Shown here: in pieces, positions 16,514-25,521 of the stretch
Layout: each line of letters starts with the position of its first letter
Numbering within the stretch: the stretch's first letter is position 1
Assembly: GCA_041640815.1 (NCBI GenBank)
Contig: JBEPZO010000019.1
Location: 1-35,610, forward strand
Reading direction: 5' to 3'
Source: JANWZL01 sp041640815
Lineage (GTDB): Bacteria; Pseudomonadota; Gammaproteobacteria; Burkholderiales; Thiobacillaceae
DNA length: 35,610 nucleotides
The notes under the pieces: generated by a model
Databases searched by the model: none
What the model was told of the DNA's origin: nothing
The model's input: only the letters and a program-made list of their open reading frames with translations
Made by a program: the position numbers and the translations under genes

Positions 16514-18538
16514 TCACAGCATGCCATTGTGCCGCAACAGCGCGTCGATGGTCGGCGCGCGGCCGCGGAAGGCCTTGAACGACTCGATGGCCGGGCGCGC
16601 CCCGCCCTGGGCCAGGATCTCGCTCCAGAAGCGGTGGCCGACGTCTGGGTTGAGCACGCCATTCTCCTCGAACAGGCTATAGGCATCCGCCGACAGCACC
16701 TCTGCCCACTTGTAGCTGTAGTAGCCGGCCGCGTAGCCGCCGGCGAAGATGTGCGAGAAGTTGTTGGGAAAGCGATTGTATGCGGGGGGGATGACCACCG
16801 CGACCTGCCGTCGCACCTCGTCGAGCAGCTCGAGCACGCTCTTGCCAGCGTCTGGGTCGAAGTCGTGGTGCAGGCGCATGTCGAACAGGGCGAACTCGAT
16901 CTGCCGCACCATCTGCATGCCGGCCTGGAAGTTCTTCGCCGCCAGCATCTTGTCAAAGAGTGCCCGCGGCAGCGGCTCGCCGGTGTCGACGTGGGCGGTC
17001 ATGTGCCTGAGCACTTCCCACTCCCAGCAGAAGTTCTCCATGAACTGCGAGGGCAGCTCCACCGCATCCCACTCCACGCCGTTGATGCCGGCTACGCCGA
17101 GCTCCTCCACGCGCGTGAGCAGATGGTGCAGCCCATGGCCGAACTCGTGGAACAGCGTGATCACCTCGTCGTGGGTGAGCAGCGCGGGGCGACCGCCGAC
17201 CGGCGGTGAGAAGTTGCAGTTGAGATAGGCCACCGGCGTCTGGATGCCGGTGCGCGTGCGACGGCGGCTGATGGCGTCGTCCATCCAAGCGCCGCCGCGC
17301 TTGCTGTCGCGGGCGTAGAGGTCGAGGTAGAACTGGCCGATCAGCTCACCGCTACGGTCGCGGATATCGAAGAATTTGACGCTCTCGTGCCAGACGGGGG
17401 CCTGCGATTCACGGATCGACAGCCCATACAGGGTCTCGACGAGGCGGAAGAGGCCGCTGAGCACACGCGGCTCCTGGAAGTACTGCTTGACCTCCTGTTC
17501 GGAAAATGCGTAGCGTGCCTGCTTAAGTTGCTCCGAGGCATAGGCGATATCCCAGGCCTCTACAGCGGGCAAAGCCAGTTCCTTCGCCGCAAAGTCGCGC
17601 AGCTCGGCCATGTCGCGCTCGGCGTAAGGCTTGGCGCGGCGGGCGAGCTCATAAAGGAAGTCCAGCACCTCATCCGGCGACTGTGCCATCTTCGGCACCA
17701 GCGAGACGTGGGCGTAATCGGGGTAGCCGAGAAGCCGCGCGGCCTCGCGGCGCAGGCGCACGATCCGCACGATGAGCGGTGTGTTGTCGAGCTCGGCTGG
17801 CCCAAACTCGGAGGCGCGCGTGACATAGGCGCGGTACATTTCCTCGCGCAGGGCCCGGTTGGCGCAGAACTGCATCACCGGCAGGTAGGACGGAGCTTGC
17901 AGGGTGAGCTTATAGCCCGATTTACCCTCGGCCAGGGCCATCTCGGCGAACATCTGCTTGACGTCCTCGGGCACCCCTGTTAGCTGCGCCTCCTCGGTGA
18001 TGTATTTCACCCAGGCGTTGGTGGCATCGAGCAGGTTTTCTTCGAATTTGGCCGCAAGCCGCGCCAACTCCTCCTGGATCGCCCGGAAGCGGGCCTTCTG
18101 CTCGCTGGGCAGCTCGGCGCCGCCGAGGCGGAAATCCCTGAGTTCGTTGTCGATGACCCTGCGGCGGGCAGCGCTCAGTTGCGCATACTCGTCGCTCTCG
18201 GCCAACGCCCTGAACTTGCGGTACAGGCCTTCGTGTTGGGAGAGTTCGGCGTAATACTGGGTGATCTTGGGCAGGTTTTCGTTATAAGCCGCGCGCCACT
18301 CGGGGCTGTCGAGCACCGCGTGCAGGTGCGACACCTGGCCCCAGGCACGCGACAGCCGCTCATTGGCGTCTTCCAAAGGTTGCACGAAGCCTTCCCAGGT
18401 CGGTGCCGCGCTATCGCCGGCGAGCCGCTCGATGAGGGCGCGGTTGTCAGCGAGCAGCTGATCGATGGCGGGGGTGACGTGTTCCGGACGCACCTCGCCG
18501 AAGCGAGGCAAGCCAGTGAAATCGAGCAACGGGTTCAT
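16514..18538 (-). CDS. prlC: Oligopeptidase A (M3 family zinc metallopeptidase)
   Basis: Cytoplasmic zinc endopeptidase that degrades short peptides, including cleaved signal peptides. About 674 residues, close to E. coli PrlC/OpdA (680). The zinc-binding HEFGH motif is at about 466-470 (counting from the ATG at 18544), and the third zinc ligand region GVEWDAVELPSQFMENFCWE follows. The N-terminal NPLLDFTGLPRFGEVRPEHV is typical. Two in-frame ATGs exist (18544, 18538); the second matches the family start MxNPLL and has a GGA six bases upstream. It is divergent from the gamma-carbonic anhydrase gene across about 70 bases, a neighbour pair often seen in proteobacteria. Confidence 0.95.
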   Translation of the reverse strand: MNPLLDFTGLPRFGEVRPEHVTPAIDQLLADNRALIERLAGDSAAPTWEGFVQPLEDANERLSRAWGQVSHLHAVLDSPEWRAAYNENLPKITQYYAELSQHEGLYRKFRALAESDEYAQLSAARRRVIDNELRDFRLGGAELPSEQKARFRAIQEELARLAAKFEENLLDATNAWVKYITEEAQLTGVPEDVKQMFAEMALAEGKSGYKLTLQAPSYLPVMQFCANRALREEMYRAYVTRASEFGPAELDNTPLIVRIVRLRREAARLLGYPDYAHVSLVPKMAQSPDEVLDFLYELARRAKPYAERDMAELRDFAAKELALPAVEAWDIAYASEQLKQARYAFSEQEVKQYFQEPRVLSGLFRLVETLYGLSIRESQAPVWHESVKFFDIRDRSGELIGQFYLDLYARDSKRGGAWMDDAISRRRTRTGIQTPVAYLNCNFSPPVGGRPALLTHDEVITLFHEFGHGLHHLLTRVEELGVAGINGVEWDAVELPSQFMENFCWEWEVLRHMTAHVDTGEPLPRALFDKMLAAKNFQAGMQMVRQIEFALFDMRLHHDFDPDAGKSVLELLDEVRRQVAVVIPPAYNRFPNNFSHIFAGGYAAGYYSYKWAEVLSADAYSLFEENGVLNPDVGHRFWSEILAQGGARPAIESFKAFRGRAPTIDALLRHNGML

Positions 18539-18608
18539 GATCATCCAGGGTGGGTGGGTTGACGCTTATACTTGCGGTCGCGGGCGGATTTTCCAAGGGA
18601 TAGGTCAG

Positions 18609-19139
18609 ATGGCGATCGAGGCATTCCGGGGTATCGTGCCAAACATCGGCCGCGATGTCTTCATCCATGCCACGGCGACGGTGATCGGCGAGGTGACCCT
18701 GGCCGACGGCGTATCCGTCTGGCCGGGGGCGGTCCTGCGCGGCGACGTCAACTTCATCCGGGTCGGCGCCGACACGAACATCCAAGACAATTCGGTCCTG
18801 CACGTCAGCCACCGCCGGCAGGATGATCCGGATGGGGCGCCGCTCGTCGTGGGTGAGCGGGTCACCATCGGCCACGGCGTGATCCTGCACGGTTGCACGG
18901 TGGGCGATGAATGCCTGATCGGCATGGGCGCGCTGGTGATGGATCACGCCGTGATCGAGCCGCACGTGCTCCTTGGCGCCGGCAGCCTGGTGACCGAGGG
19001 GCAGGTGCTGGAAAGCGGCTGGCTCTACCTCGGGCGCCCTGCGCGCCAAGTGCGGCGCTTGAGCGCCGAGGAGGTCGCCCAGTTCGCCTATCAGGCACGC
19101 CATTACACCGAGCTCGCCCGCGCCTATCGCCCCGAGTGA
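18609..19139 (+). CDS. Gamma-class carbonic anhydrase-like protein (YrdA/PaaY type)
   Basis: Left-handed beta-helix hexapeptide-repeat protein of 176 residues, the size of E. coli YrdA (184). It has the three histidines that bind metal in gamma-carbonic anhydrases: one in NSVLHVSH and two in TIGHGVILHGC. Many of this group have weak or unknown activity, so carbonic anhydrase function is by family only. The start at 18609 (MAIEAFRGIVPNIG) matches the family and has AAGGGATAGG upstream; the frame is open further 5' but overlaps prlC. A TATACT box at 18567-18572 could be its -10 element. The next gene follows 8 bases after its stop. Confidence 0.92.
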   Translation: MAIEAFRGIVPNIGRDVFIHATATVIGEVTLADGVSVWPGAVLRGDVNFIRVGADTNIQDNSVLHVSHRRQDDPDGAPLVVGERVTIGHGVILHGCTVGDECLIGMGALVMDHAVIEPHVLLGAGSLVTEGQVLESGWLYLGRPARQVRRLSAEEVAQFAYQARHYTELARAYRPE

Positions 19140-19147
19140 TCGCTGCC

Positions 19148-19507
19148 ATGCCCTTGCCCTACGTCAATCCCGTCATCGTGCAGACCGTGGTCCTGCTGGC
19201 CCTGTCCAACCTGTTCATGACCGTGGCCTGGTATGCCCATCTCAAGCACTTGAACGACAAGCCCTGGTGGATCGCCGCCTTGGCGAGCTGGGGGGTGGCC
19301 TTGTTCGAGTATCTGCTGCAGGTGCCGGCCAACCGCATCGGCTATGAGCAGCTGACCCTGCCGCAGCTCAAGGTCATGCAAGAGGTGATCACCCTGGCGG
19401 TGTTCGCACCCTTCGCCGTGCTCTACATGCGTGAGCCGCTGTCCTGGAACTACCTGTGGGCCGGCCTGTGCCTCATCGGCGCGGTCTATTTCATCTTCCG
19501 GGGCTGA
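19148..19507 (+). CDS. DMT-family small membrane protein (DUF486)
   Basis: 119-residue integral membrane protein with four hydrophobic helices at about 8-28, 38-56, 75-93 and 100-118. The motifs SNLFMTVAWYAHLKH and FEYLLQVPANRIGY are those of the DUF486 branch of the drug/metabolite transporter superfamily, proteins of about 110-120 residues whose substrate is unknown; they may work as dimers. It starts 8 bases after the gamma-carbonic anhydrase stop and is probably co-transcribed with it. The promoter for glyA lies just downstream of its stop. Confidence 0.9.
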   Translation: MPLPYVNPVIVQTVVLLALSNLFMTVAWYAHLKHLNDKPWWIAALASWGVALFEYLLQVPANRIGYEQLTLPQLKVMQEVITLAVFAPFAVLYMREPLSWNYLWAGLCLIGAVYFIFRG

Positions 19508-19548
19508 TCGACATGCTCGGCGCAGGGCCGCGGCGATCGGCGAGCCCG

Positions 19549-19557
19549 TGTTAGAAT
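19549..19557 (+). promoter_or_regulatory. Extended -10 promoter element for glyA
   Basis: TG-T-TAGAAT at 19549-19557 fits an extended -10 promoter (TGnTANNNT). No clear -35 is present in the GC-rich sequence 17 bases upstream. The predicted start of transcription is about 23 bases before the glyA ATG at 19587. Confidence 0.45.
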
Positions 19558-19586
19558 AGGCTTCTTTGCTTACGCGGGCCCTAGCC

Positions 19587-20837
<1,251 letters not shown>

Positions 20838-20903
20838 GGGGTGAAGGCATGGGGGGCTGGCTGGACGCGCCTCCCTCCTGCCCCTGCCCCAGCGCGCAGC
20901 AAG

Positions 20904-21353
20904 ATGAAATGTCCCTATTGTGGCCATCCCGACACCCAGGTCGCTGAGACCCGGCTGTCGGAGGACGGTGCCACGGTGCGCCGCCGTCGCCGCTGCCCGG
21001 CATGCGACAAGCGCTTCACCACCTTTGAAACAGCGGAGATCCGGCTGCCGACGGTGGTCAAGCGCGATGGCGAGCGCCAGGACTTCTCGCGCGACAAGCT
21101 GCGAGAGGGCTTCCGGCGGGCGCTGCACAAGCGGCCGGTGCCGACCGAGCTGGTCGACGAGGCCATCGGTCGCGTGCTGCAGCACGTGCTCGCACTGGGG
21201 GAGCGCGAGGTCAGCTCGCGTTACATCGGCGAGCTGGTGATGGCCGAACTCAAGCGCCTGGACAAGGTGGCCTATATCCGCTTCGCCTCGGTCTACAAGA
21301 GCTTCCAGGACGTGGACGATTTCCGCGATGCCTTGCGCGACCTCGACAAGTGA
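20904..21353 (+). CDS. nrdR: Transcriptional repressor NrdR
   Basis: Represses ribonucleotide reductase genes in response to ATP/dATP. 149 residues, the standard length. The N-terminal zinc ribbon has CPYC and CPAC pairs (MKCPYCGHPDTQV; RRRRRCPACDKRFTTFE). The ATP-cone domain follows (PTVVKRDGERQDFSRDKLREG). The start at 20904 is set by the MKCPYC motif; the longer open frame from 20841 adds a proline-rich stretch not seen in the family. It lies 66 bases after glyA. No nrd genes or paired NrdR boxes were seen in the window. Confidence 0.97.
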   Translation: MKCPYCGHPDTQVAETRLSEDGATVRRRRRCPACDKRFTTFETAEIRLPTVVKRDGERQDFSRDKLREGFRRALHKRPVPTELVDEAIGRVLQHVLALGEREVSSRYIGELVMAELKRLDKVAYIRFASVYKSFQDVDDFRDALRDLDK

Positions 21354-21464
21354 CCAGATTTGGCAGGGCAAGCGCCCGGCGGCTTGCGCCTTGGCTTGGT
21401 CCTCAACGCCGATAGCGGCCTACAGCCGCCTTTGACGCACTCGCCCACGCCTGCTGTCCAAGCC

Positions 21465-22565
21465 ATGTTCGTTGCCGAGGATCATGTGCACATGGCGCGC
21501 GCGCTGCGCCTGGCTGAGCGCGGGCTCTATACCACGACGCCCAACCCGCGCGTCGGCTGCGTCATCGTGCGCGAGGGCCGCGTCGTCGGCGAGGGCTGGC
21601 ATGCGCGCGCCGGCGGGCCGCATGCCGAGGTCATTGCCCTAGCTCAGGCCGGGGAGGCCGCGCGGGGGGCGACGGTCTATGTCACGCTGGAGCCGTGCAG
21701 CCATCATGGCCGCACCCCACCTTGCGCCAACGCCCTCATCGACGCCGGCGTCGGCCGTGTCGTGGCAGCCATGCGCGACCCCTACCCGCAGGTTGCCGGC
21801 CGCGGCATCGAGCTGCTGACCCTGGCGGGCATCCCCACCGCGGTGGGCCTCATGCAGGCCGAGGCAGAAGAACTCAACCTCGGCTTCATCAGCCGCGTCA
21901 CACGCGGGCGGCCATGGGTGCGGCTGAAGACCGCTGCCAGCATGGACGGCAAGACGGCCTTGCTCAATGGCGCCTCGCAATGGATCACGGGCGAGGCGGC
22001 GCGCGCCGACGTGCATCGCTGGCGGGCACGCGCCTGCGCCATCCTCACCGGCGTCGGCACGGTGCTTCAGGACGACCCGCAGATGAACGTGCGCGGCATC
22101 GACACCCCACGCCAGCCGCTCAAGGTGGTGCTGGACAGTCGCCTTTCGACACCGCCGACGGCGCGCATCCTGGCTGGCGGCGCCCTGATCGTCGCCGCGG
22201 TCGACGCTGCCGCCCGACGCGCCGCGTTGGAAGCGGCGGGGGCGGAGGTGGTGCTGCTGCCCGGCCGCGATGGCCGGGTGGATCTGGCAGCGCTCATGCA
22301 ACTGCTGGCACAGCGTGGTGTCAACGAGCTACACGTCGAGGCCGGCGCCACCCTCAATGGCGCGCTGTTGGCCAACGGCTGGGTGGATGAATGGCTGGCC
22401 TATTTTGCGCCGGTGGCGTTGGGGCACGCGGCGCGCGGCCTATTCGACCTGCCAGCCCTTACCGATATGGCCGCGCGCTTGCATTTCCAGCTTATGGACG
22501 TCCGCCGTCTGGGTCAGGATCTGCGCCTCATCCTGCGGCCGACTGGGGTGGCCAAGACGACATGA
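21465..22565 (+). CDS. ribD: Bifunctional riboflavin deaminase/reductase RibD
   Basis: Deaminates 2,5-diamino-6-ribosylamino-pyrimidinone phosphate and then reduces its ribosyl side chain, steps 2-3 of riboflavin synthesis. 366 residues from the ATG at 21465 (MFVAEDHVHMARALRLAERG). The deaminase domain shows zinc ligands in GGPHAEVIAL and EPCSHHGRTPPC; the NADPH reductase domain begins near WVRLKTAASMDGKTAL and includes GVGTVLQDDPQMNVR. Upstream in-frame sequence to 21360 needs a TTG start and is not family-like. It is followed by a 163-base spacer with strong secondary structure and a probable promoter before ribE. Confidence 0.97.
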   Translation: MFVAEDHVHMARALRLAERGLYTTTPNPRVGCVIVREGRVVGEGWHARAGGPHAEVIALAQAGEAARGATVYVTLEPCSHHGRTPPCANALIDAGVGRVVAAMRDPYPQVAGRGIELLTLAGIPTAVGLMQAEAEELNLGFISRVTRGRPWVRLKTAASMDGKTALLNGASQWITGEAARADVHRWRARACAILTGVGTVLQDDPQMNVRGIDTPRQPLKVVLDSRLSTPPTARILAGGALIVAAVDAAARRAALEAAGAEVVLLPGRDGRVDLAALMQLLAQRGVNELHVEAGATLNGALLANGWVDEWLAYFAPVALGHAARGLFDLPALTDMAARLHFQLMDVRRLGQDLRLILRPTGVAKTT

Positions 22566-22576
22566 ACGGCGCTTTC

Positions 22577-22592
22577 GCGCAAGGCCTTGCGC
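22577..22592. repeat. 16-bp perfect palindrome after ribD
   Basis: GCGCAAGGCCTTGCGC reads the same on both strands without a spacer. It begins 12 bases after the ribD stop. No known regulator box was recognised; it may be an operator or, as RNA, part of a folded region together with the 22601-22626 hairpin. Confidence 0.5.
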
Positions 22593-22600
22593 CGGCGCAG

Positions 22601-22626
22601 CGCGACCGTGCCTGTTTTCGGTCGCG
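22601..22626 (+). other. Strong hairpin in the ribD-ribE spacer
   Basis: CGCGACCG (22601-22608) pairs perfectly with CGGTCGCG (22619-22626), an 8-bp GC-rich stem with loop TGCCTGTTTT. No T-run follows, so it may slow polymerase or protect the ribD mRNA end rather than terminate fully. FMN riboswitch signatures were looked for and not found. Confidence 0.45.
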
Positions 22627-22649
22627 ACGCGCTTGTGCCAGGGCTGGGG

Positions 22650-22678
22650 TTCACCGCCGTGGCGGCTGCCCCTAAAAT
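22650..22678 (+). promoter_or_regulatory. Sigma-70-like promoter for ribE
   Basis: TTCACC (22650-22655) and TAAAAT (22673-22678) are separated by exactly 17 bases, with four and five matches to the -35 and -10 consensus. Transcription would start near 22685, leaving a leader of about 44 bases before the ribE ATG at 22729. This suggests an internal promoter within the rib cluster. Confidence 0.5.
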
Positions 22679-22728
22679 GCCCGTTTTGGGCACACTTCAC
22701 GCGCTTGCCGCATTCAACAGGGATCAGC

Positions 22729-23337
22729 ATGTTCACAGGCATCATCCAGGCCGTCGGCCGCATCCAGCATCTCACCGAAGCGAGCGGCGGTGACGCCCGC
22801 GTCACCATTGCCGCCGGCGGCCTTGACCTGAGCGATGTGTCGATCGGCGATTCCATCGCCGTCAATGGGGTGTGTCTGACCGTGGTCGAACGCGGTCCTG
22901 AACACTTCAGCGTCGATGTCTCGCAGGAGACCTTCTCCTGCACGGTTGGCTTCACCCCCGGCGAGCCGGTCAACCTGGAGAAGGCCTTGCGCCTAGCCGA
23001 TCGCTTAGGGGGGCACCTCGTCTCTGGCCATGTCGACGGCGTCGGCGTGGTAGAGCGCATGGAGGCGGTCGGCGATAGCGTGCGCCTCGACATCCGCGCC
23101 CCCAAGGCCCTAGAGCGGTATCTGGCGCCTAAGGGGTCAGTGGCGGTCAACGGCGTCTCCCTCACCGTCAACCGGGTGCATGACGAGGTGTTTTCCGTTA
23201 ACCTCATCCCCCACACCCTGGAGGCGACCATGCTCAGGCATCTGAAGCCTGGCAGTCGGGTCAACCTGGAGGCAGACCTATTGGCGCGCTATGCCGAACG
23301 CCTGCTCGCCTACGCCAGCGCCACGGACAAAGACTAA
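22729..23337 (+). CDS. ribE: Riboflavin synthase, alpha subunit
   Basis: Dismutates two 6,7-dimethyl-8-ribityllumazine molecules to riboflavin and the pyrimidine diamine, the last step of the pathway (gene called ribC or ribE). 202 residues made of two homologous lumazine-binding domains; the hallmark MFTGIIQAVGRI begins the protein, and the internal repeat is seen in IAVNGVCLTV and VAVNGVSLTVN. GHVDGVG closes the first domain. Start chosen at 22729 by that N-terminus, with AGGGA upstream. Its TAA stop shares one base with the ribBA ATG (TAATG), so translation is probably coupled. Confidence 0.97.
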   Translation: MFTGIIQAVGRIQHLTEASGGDARVTIAAGGLDLSDVSIGDSIAVNGVCLTVVERGPEHFSVDVSQETFSCTVGFTPGEPVNLEKALRLADRLGGHLVSGHVDGVGVVERMEAVGDSVRLDIRAPKALERYLAPKGSVAVNGVSLTVNRVHDEVFSVNLIPHTLEATMLRHLKPGSRVNLEADLLARYAERLLAYASATDKD

Positions 23338-24431
23338 TGCTCGCGCCGATCGAAGACATCATCGCCGACATCAAGGCTGGCCGCATGGTCATCCTCGTCG
23401 ATGAGGAGGACCGTGAAAACGAGGGCGACCTGGTGATGGCCGCCGAGCACGTCACGCCTGAGGCGATCAACTTCATGACCAAGCACGGGCGCGGCCTGAT
23501 CTGCCTCACCCTCACCGCCGCGCGCTGTGAGCAACTTGGCCTGACGATGATGGTGCGCGACAACCAGACGCCGCATGGCACCGCCTTCACCGTCTCCATC
23601 GAGGCGGCCGAGGGGGTCACCACCGGGATCTCCGCCCATGACCGCGCACGCACCATCCAGGTGGCGGTGGCCAAGAACGCCAAACCCAGCGACATCATTC
23701 AGCCCGGGCATATCTTCCCGCTGCGCGCGCAGGAGGGCGGCGTTTTGGTGCGTGCCGGCCATACCGAGGCCGGCTGCGATCTGGCCGGCCTGGCCGGGCT
23801 GGAGCCGGCCGCCGTGATCTGCGAAATCCTGAAAGAAGACGGCACCATGGCGCGACTGCCCGATCTGATCGAGTACGCGCGTGAGCATGGGCTGAAGATC
23901 GGCACCATCGCCGACCTGATCCACTACCGTTCGGCCAACGAGCGGCTGGTGGAGCGCATCGGCGAACGGCAGATCGACACCCCCTTCGGTGCCTTCCGCC
24001 TGGTGGTCTACCGCGACAAGATCACTCACGCCACCCACCTGGCCATCAGCCGTGGCGACATCCAGCCGGAGGTCGAAACCCTGGTGCGCGTACACGAACC
24101 GGTATCGCTGCTGGACGTGCTCGAGTCGACTGCCGTCGGCCATGCCTATAGCGTGCCGCAAGCCCTCGGCATCATCGCCCAGGCCGGTGCCGGGGTCGTC
24201 GTCCTCTTGCATCGGCCCGAGACGGCCGAGGAGCTGGCGCGGCGCGCGCTACCGCCGGCGAGCCCGCCGCCAGCGCGTAAGTTCGACCTGCGCAACTACG
24301 GCATCGGTGCCCAGATCCTGCGCGATCTCGGTGTGGGCAAGATGCGCTTGCTCGCCACGCCGCGCAAGATGCCCGCCATGGACGGCTTCGGCCTGGAGGT
24401 GACGGGTTATTACTCACACGAAGGAGATTGA
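23337..24431 (+). CDS. ribBA: DHBP synthase with degenerate GTP cyclohydrolase II-like domain
   Basis: The N-terminal ~205 residues are 3,4-dihydroxy-2-butanone-4-phosphate synthase: DEEDRENEGDLV (22-33), TPHGTAFTVSIEA, ISAHDRA and RAGHTEAGCDLA are conserved, so it should make the four-carbon unit of riboflavin from ribulose-5-phosphate. The C-terminal part (about 206-364) resembles GTP cyclohydrolase II in outline but lacks the zinc-binding cysteine cluster and GDxxxS...CDC segment of active RibA. It is therefore of the RibB-plus-RibX type, in which GTP cyclohydrolase activity is expected from a separate ribA. 364 residues; starts in TAATG overlap with ribE and ends 1 base before ribH. Confidence 0.95.
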   Translation: MLAPIEDIIADIKAGRMVILVDEEDRENEGDLVMAAEHVTPEAINFMTKHGRGLICLTLTAARCEQLGLTMMVRDNQTPHGTAFTVSIEAAEGVTTGISAHDRARTIQVAVAKNAKPSDIIQPGHIFPLRAQEGGVLVRAGHTEAGCDLAGLAGLEPAAVICEILKEDGTMARLPDLIEYAREHGLKIGTIADLIHYRSANERLVERIGERQIDTPFGAFRLVVYRDKITHATHLAISRGDIQPEVETLVRVHEPVSLLDVLESTAVGHAYSVPQALGIIAQAGAGVVVLLHRPETAEELARRALPPASPPPARKFDLRNYGIGAQILRDLGVGKMRLLATPRKMPAMDGFGLEVTGYYSHEGD

Positions 24432-24432
24432 C

Positions 24433-24903
24433 ATGGCCCGCTACGACAACATCCTGGAGCTAGAACCCAACCTCGACGGTAGCGGCCTGAGGATCGGCAT
24501 CGCCATGAGCCGCTTCAACCAGGACGTGGGAGAGGGGTTGCTGGCCGCAGCCACCGCCACCCTTGTGCGGCATGGGGTGAGGGAGTCGGACATGGTCATC
24601 GTCACCGTGCCCGGCGCCTTGGAACTGCCCCTGGTGTTGCAAAAGATGGCCTTAAGTGGCCGCTTTGACGCCTTGATCGCCCTGGGGGCAGTGATCCGCG
24701 GCGAGACCTATCACTTCGAGGTCGTCGCCAATGAGATGGCTGCCGGCATCACGCGCGTCAATCTGGATACCGGCGTGCCCATCGCCAACGGCGTGCTCAC
24801 CACCAATACCGACCATCAGGCCATGCACCGCATGTCCGAGAAGGGGCGCGATGCCGCCCTGTGTGCCATCGAGATGGCGCGCTTGCTCAAGGCCTTGCAA
24901 TGA
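24433..24903 (+). CDS. ribH: 6,7-dimethyl-8-ribityllumazine synthase
   Basis: Condenses the pyrimidine diamine with dihydroxybutanone phosphate to form lumazine, the substrate of RibE; usually forms 60-mers or pentamers. 156 residues, normal length. Conserved blocks: VTVPGALELPLVLQKMA, ALGAVIRGETYHFEVVANE (His in the catalytic segment), GVLTTNT and KGRDAALCAIEMARLL. An AAGGAG ribosome site lies 7 bases before the ATG, the clearest in the rib cluster. It follows ribBA directly. Confidence 0.97.
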   Translation: MARYDNILELEPNLDGSGLRIGIAMSRFNQDVGEGLLAAATATLVRHGVRESDMVIVTVPGALELPLVLQKMALSGRFDALIALGAVIRGETYHFEVVANEMAAGITRVNLDTGVPIANGVLTTNTDHQAMHRMSEKGRDAALCAIEMARLLKALQ

Positions 24904-25038
24904 ATGCGGCGCGCAAGGCCGACGCTGCCCTCGCCCGCCGCGGCGCGCCTTGGCTGCGGCGATGCACGCCGGCAATGACGCATCAAGAGGTATCTGCCCT
25001 GGCGGTGGGCAGGTCGGCCAACACCTGATCGCTCGGCC

Positions 25039-25476
25039 ATGGGCAATCGAGTAGGCAGCCGGCGCCTGGCACGCGAGCTCGCGCTGCGTGCCTTGTACCA
25101 GTGGCAGATGACCGGCGACGACGCCGCGCGCCTTCTCGCCCAGGCCGCTGAGGCCGACGAATACCCGCAGGCCGACGCGGACCTGCTGCGCACCTTGCTC
25201 GAGGGCGTCCTCTCCCAAGCCGCCTCGCTCGACCAGGCGCTGCAAAGGCACTTGGATCGTCCCTTGGCCCGAGTCTCTCCCGTCGAGCATGCCCTGCTGT
25301 TGCTCGGCGCCTACGAGCTCCTGCACTGCCCGGACGTCCCCTATCGGGTCGTCATCAACGAGGCGGTGGAGCTAGCCAAGCGCTATGGCGGGCCCGATGG
25401 TCATAAGTACGTCAACGGCATCCTGGACAAACTCGCCCGTGCCAGCCGCAGCGCGGAAATCGCCGCAGGGGCCTAG
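25039..25476 (+). CDS. nusB: Transcription antitermination factor NusB
   Basis: Binds boxA RNA with NusE (S10) for rRNA antitermination. 145 residues, all-helical, with the family motifs SRRLARELALRALYQWQM at the start, LLLLGAYELLHCPDVPYRVVINEAVELAK and GGPDGHKYVNGILDKLA at the end. The spacer from ribH is 135 bases, longer than usual; no in-frame extension is possible because of stop codons, although NusB often has an extra N-terminal 5-15 residues. ribH-nusB-thiL-pgpA is a classic proteobacterial order. Confidence 0.96.
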   Translation: MGNRVGSRRLARELALRALYQWQMTGDDAARLLAQAAEADEYPQADADLLRTLLEGVLSQAASLDQALQRHLDRPLARVSPVEHALLLLGAYELLHCPDVPYRVVINEAVELAKRYGGPDGHKYVNGILDKLARASRSAEIAAGA

Positions 25477-25521
25477 CGCGCGGCGCGGCCGTAGCCTGCT
25501 CGGTAAGTCTCCCAGCTCGCC

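Noticed and set aside
16490..16515. tRNA T-arm-like GGGTTCAACTC
   Set aside because: No acceptor stem, anticodon arm or CCA end around it; it lies directly at the prlC stop codon.
22566..22728. FMN (RFN) riboswitch upstream of ribE
   Set aside because: None of the conserved RFN segments was found; the structure consists of simple palindromes.
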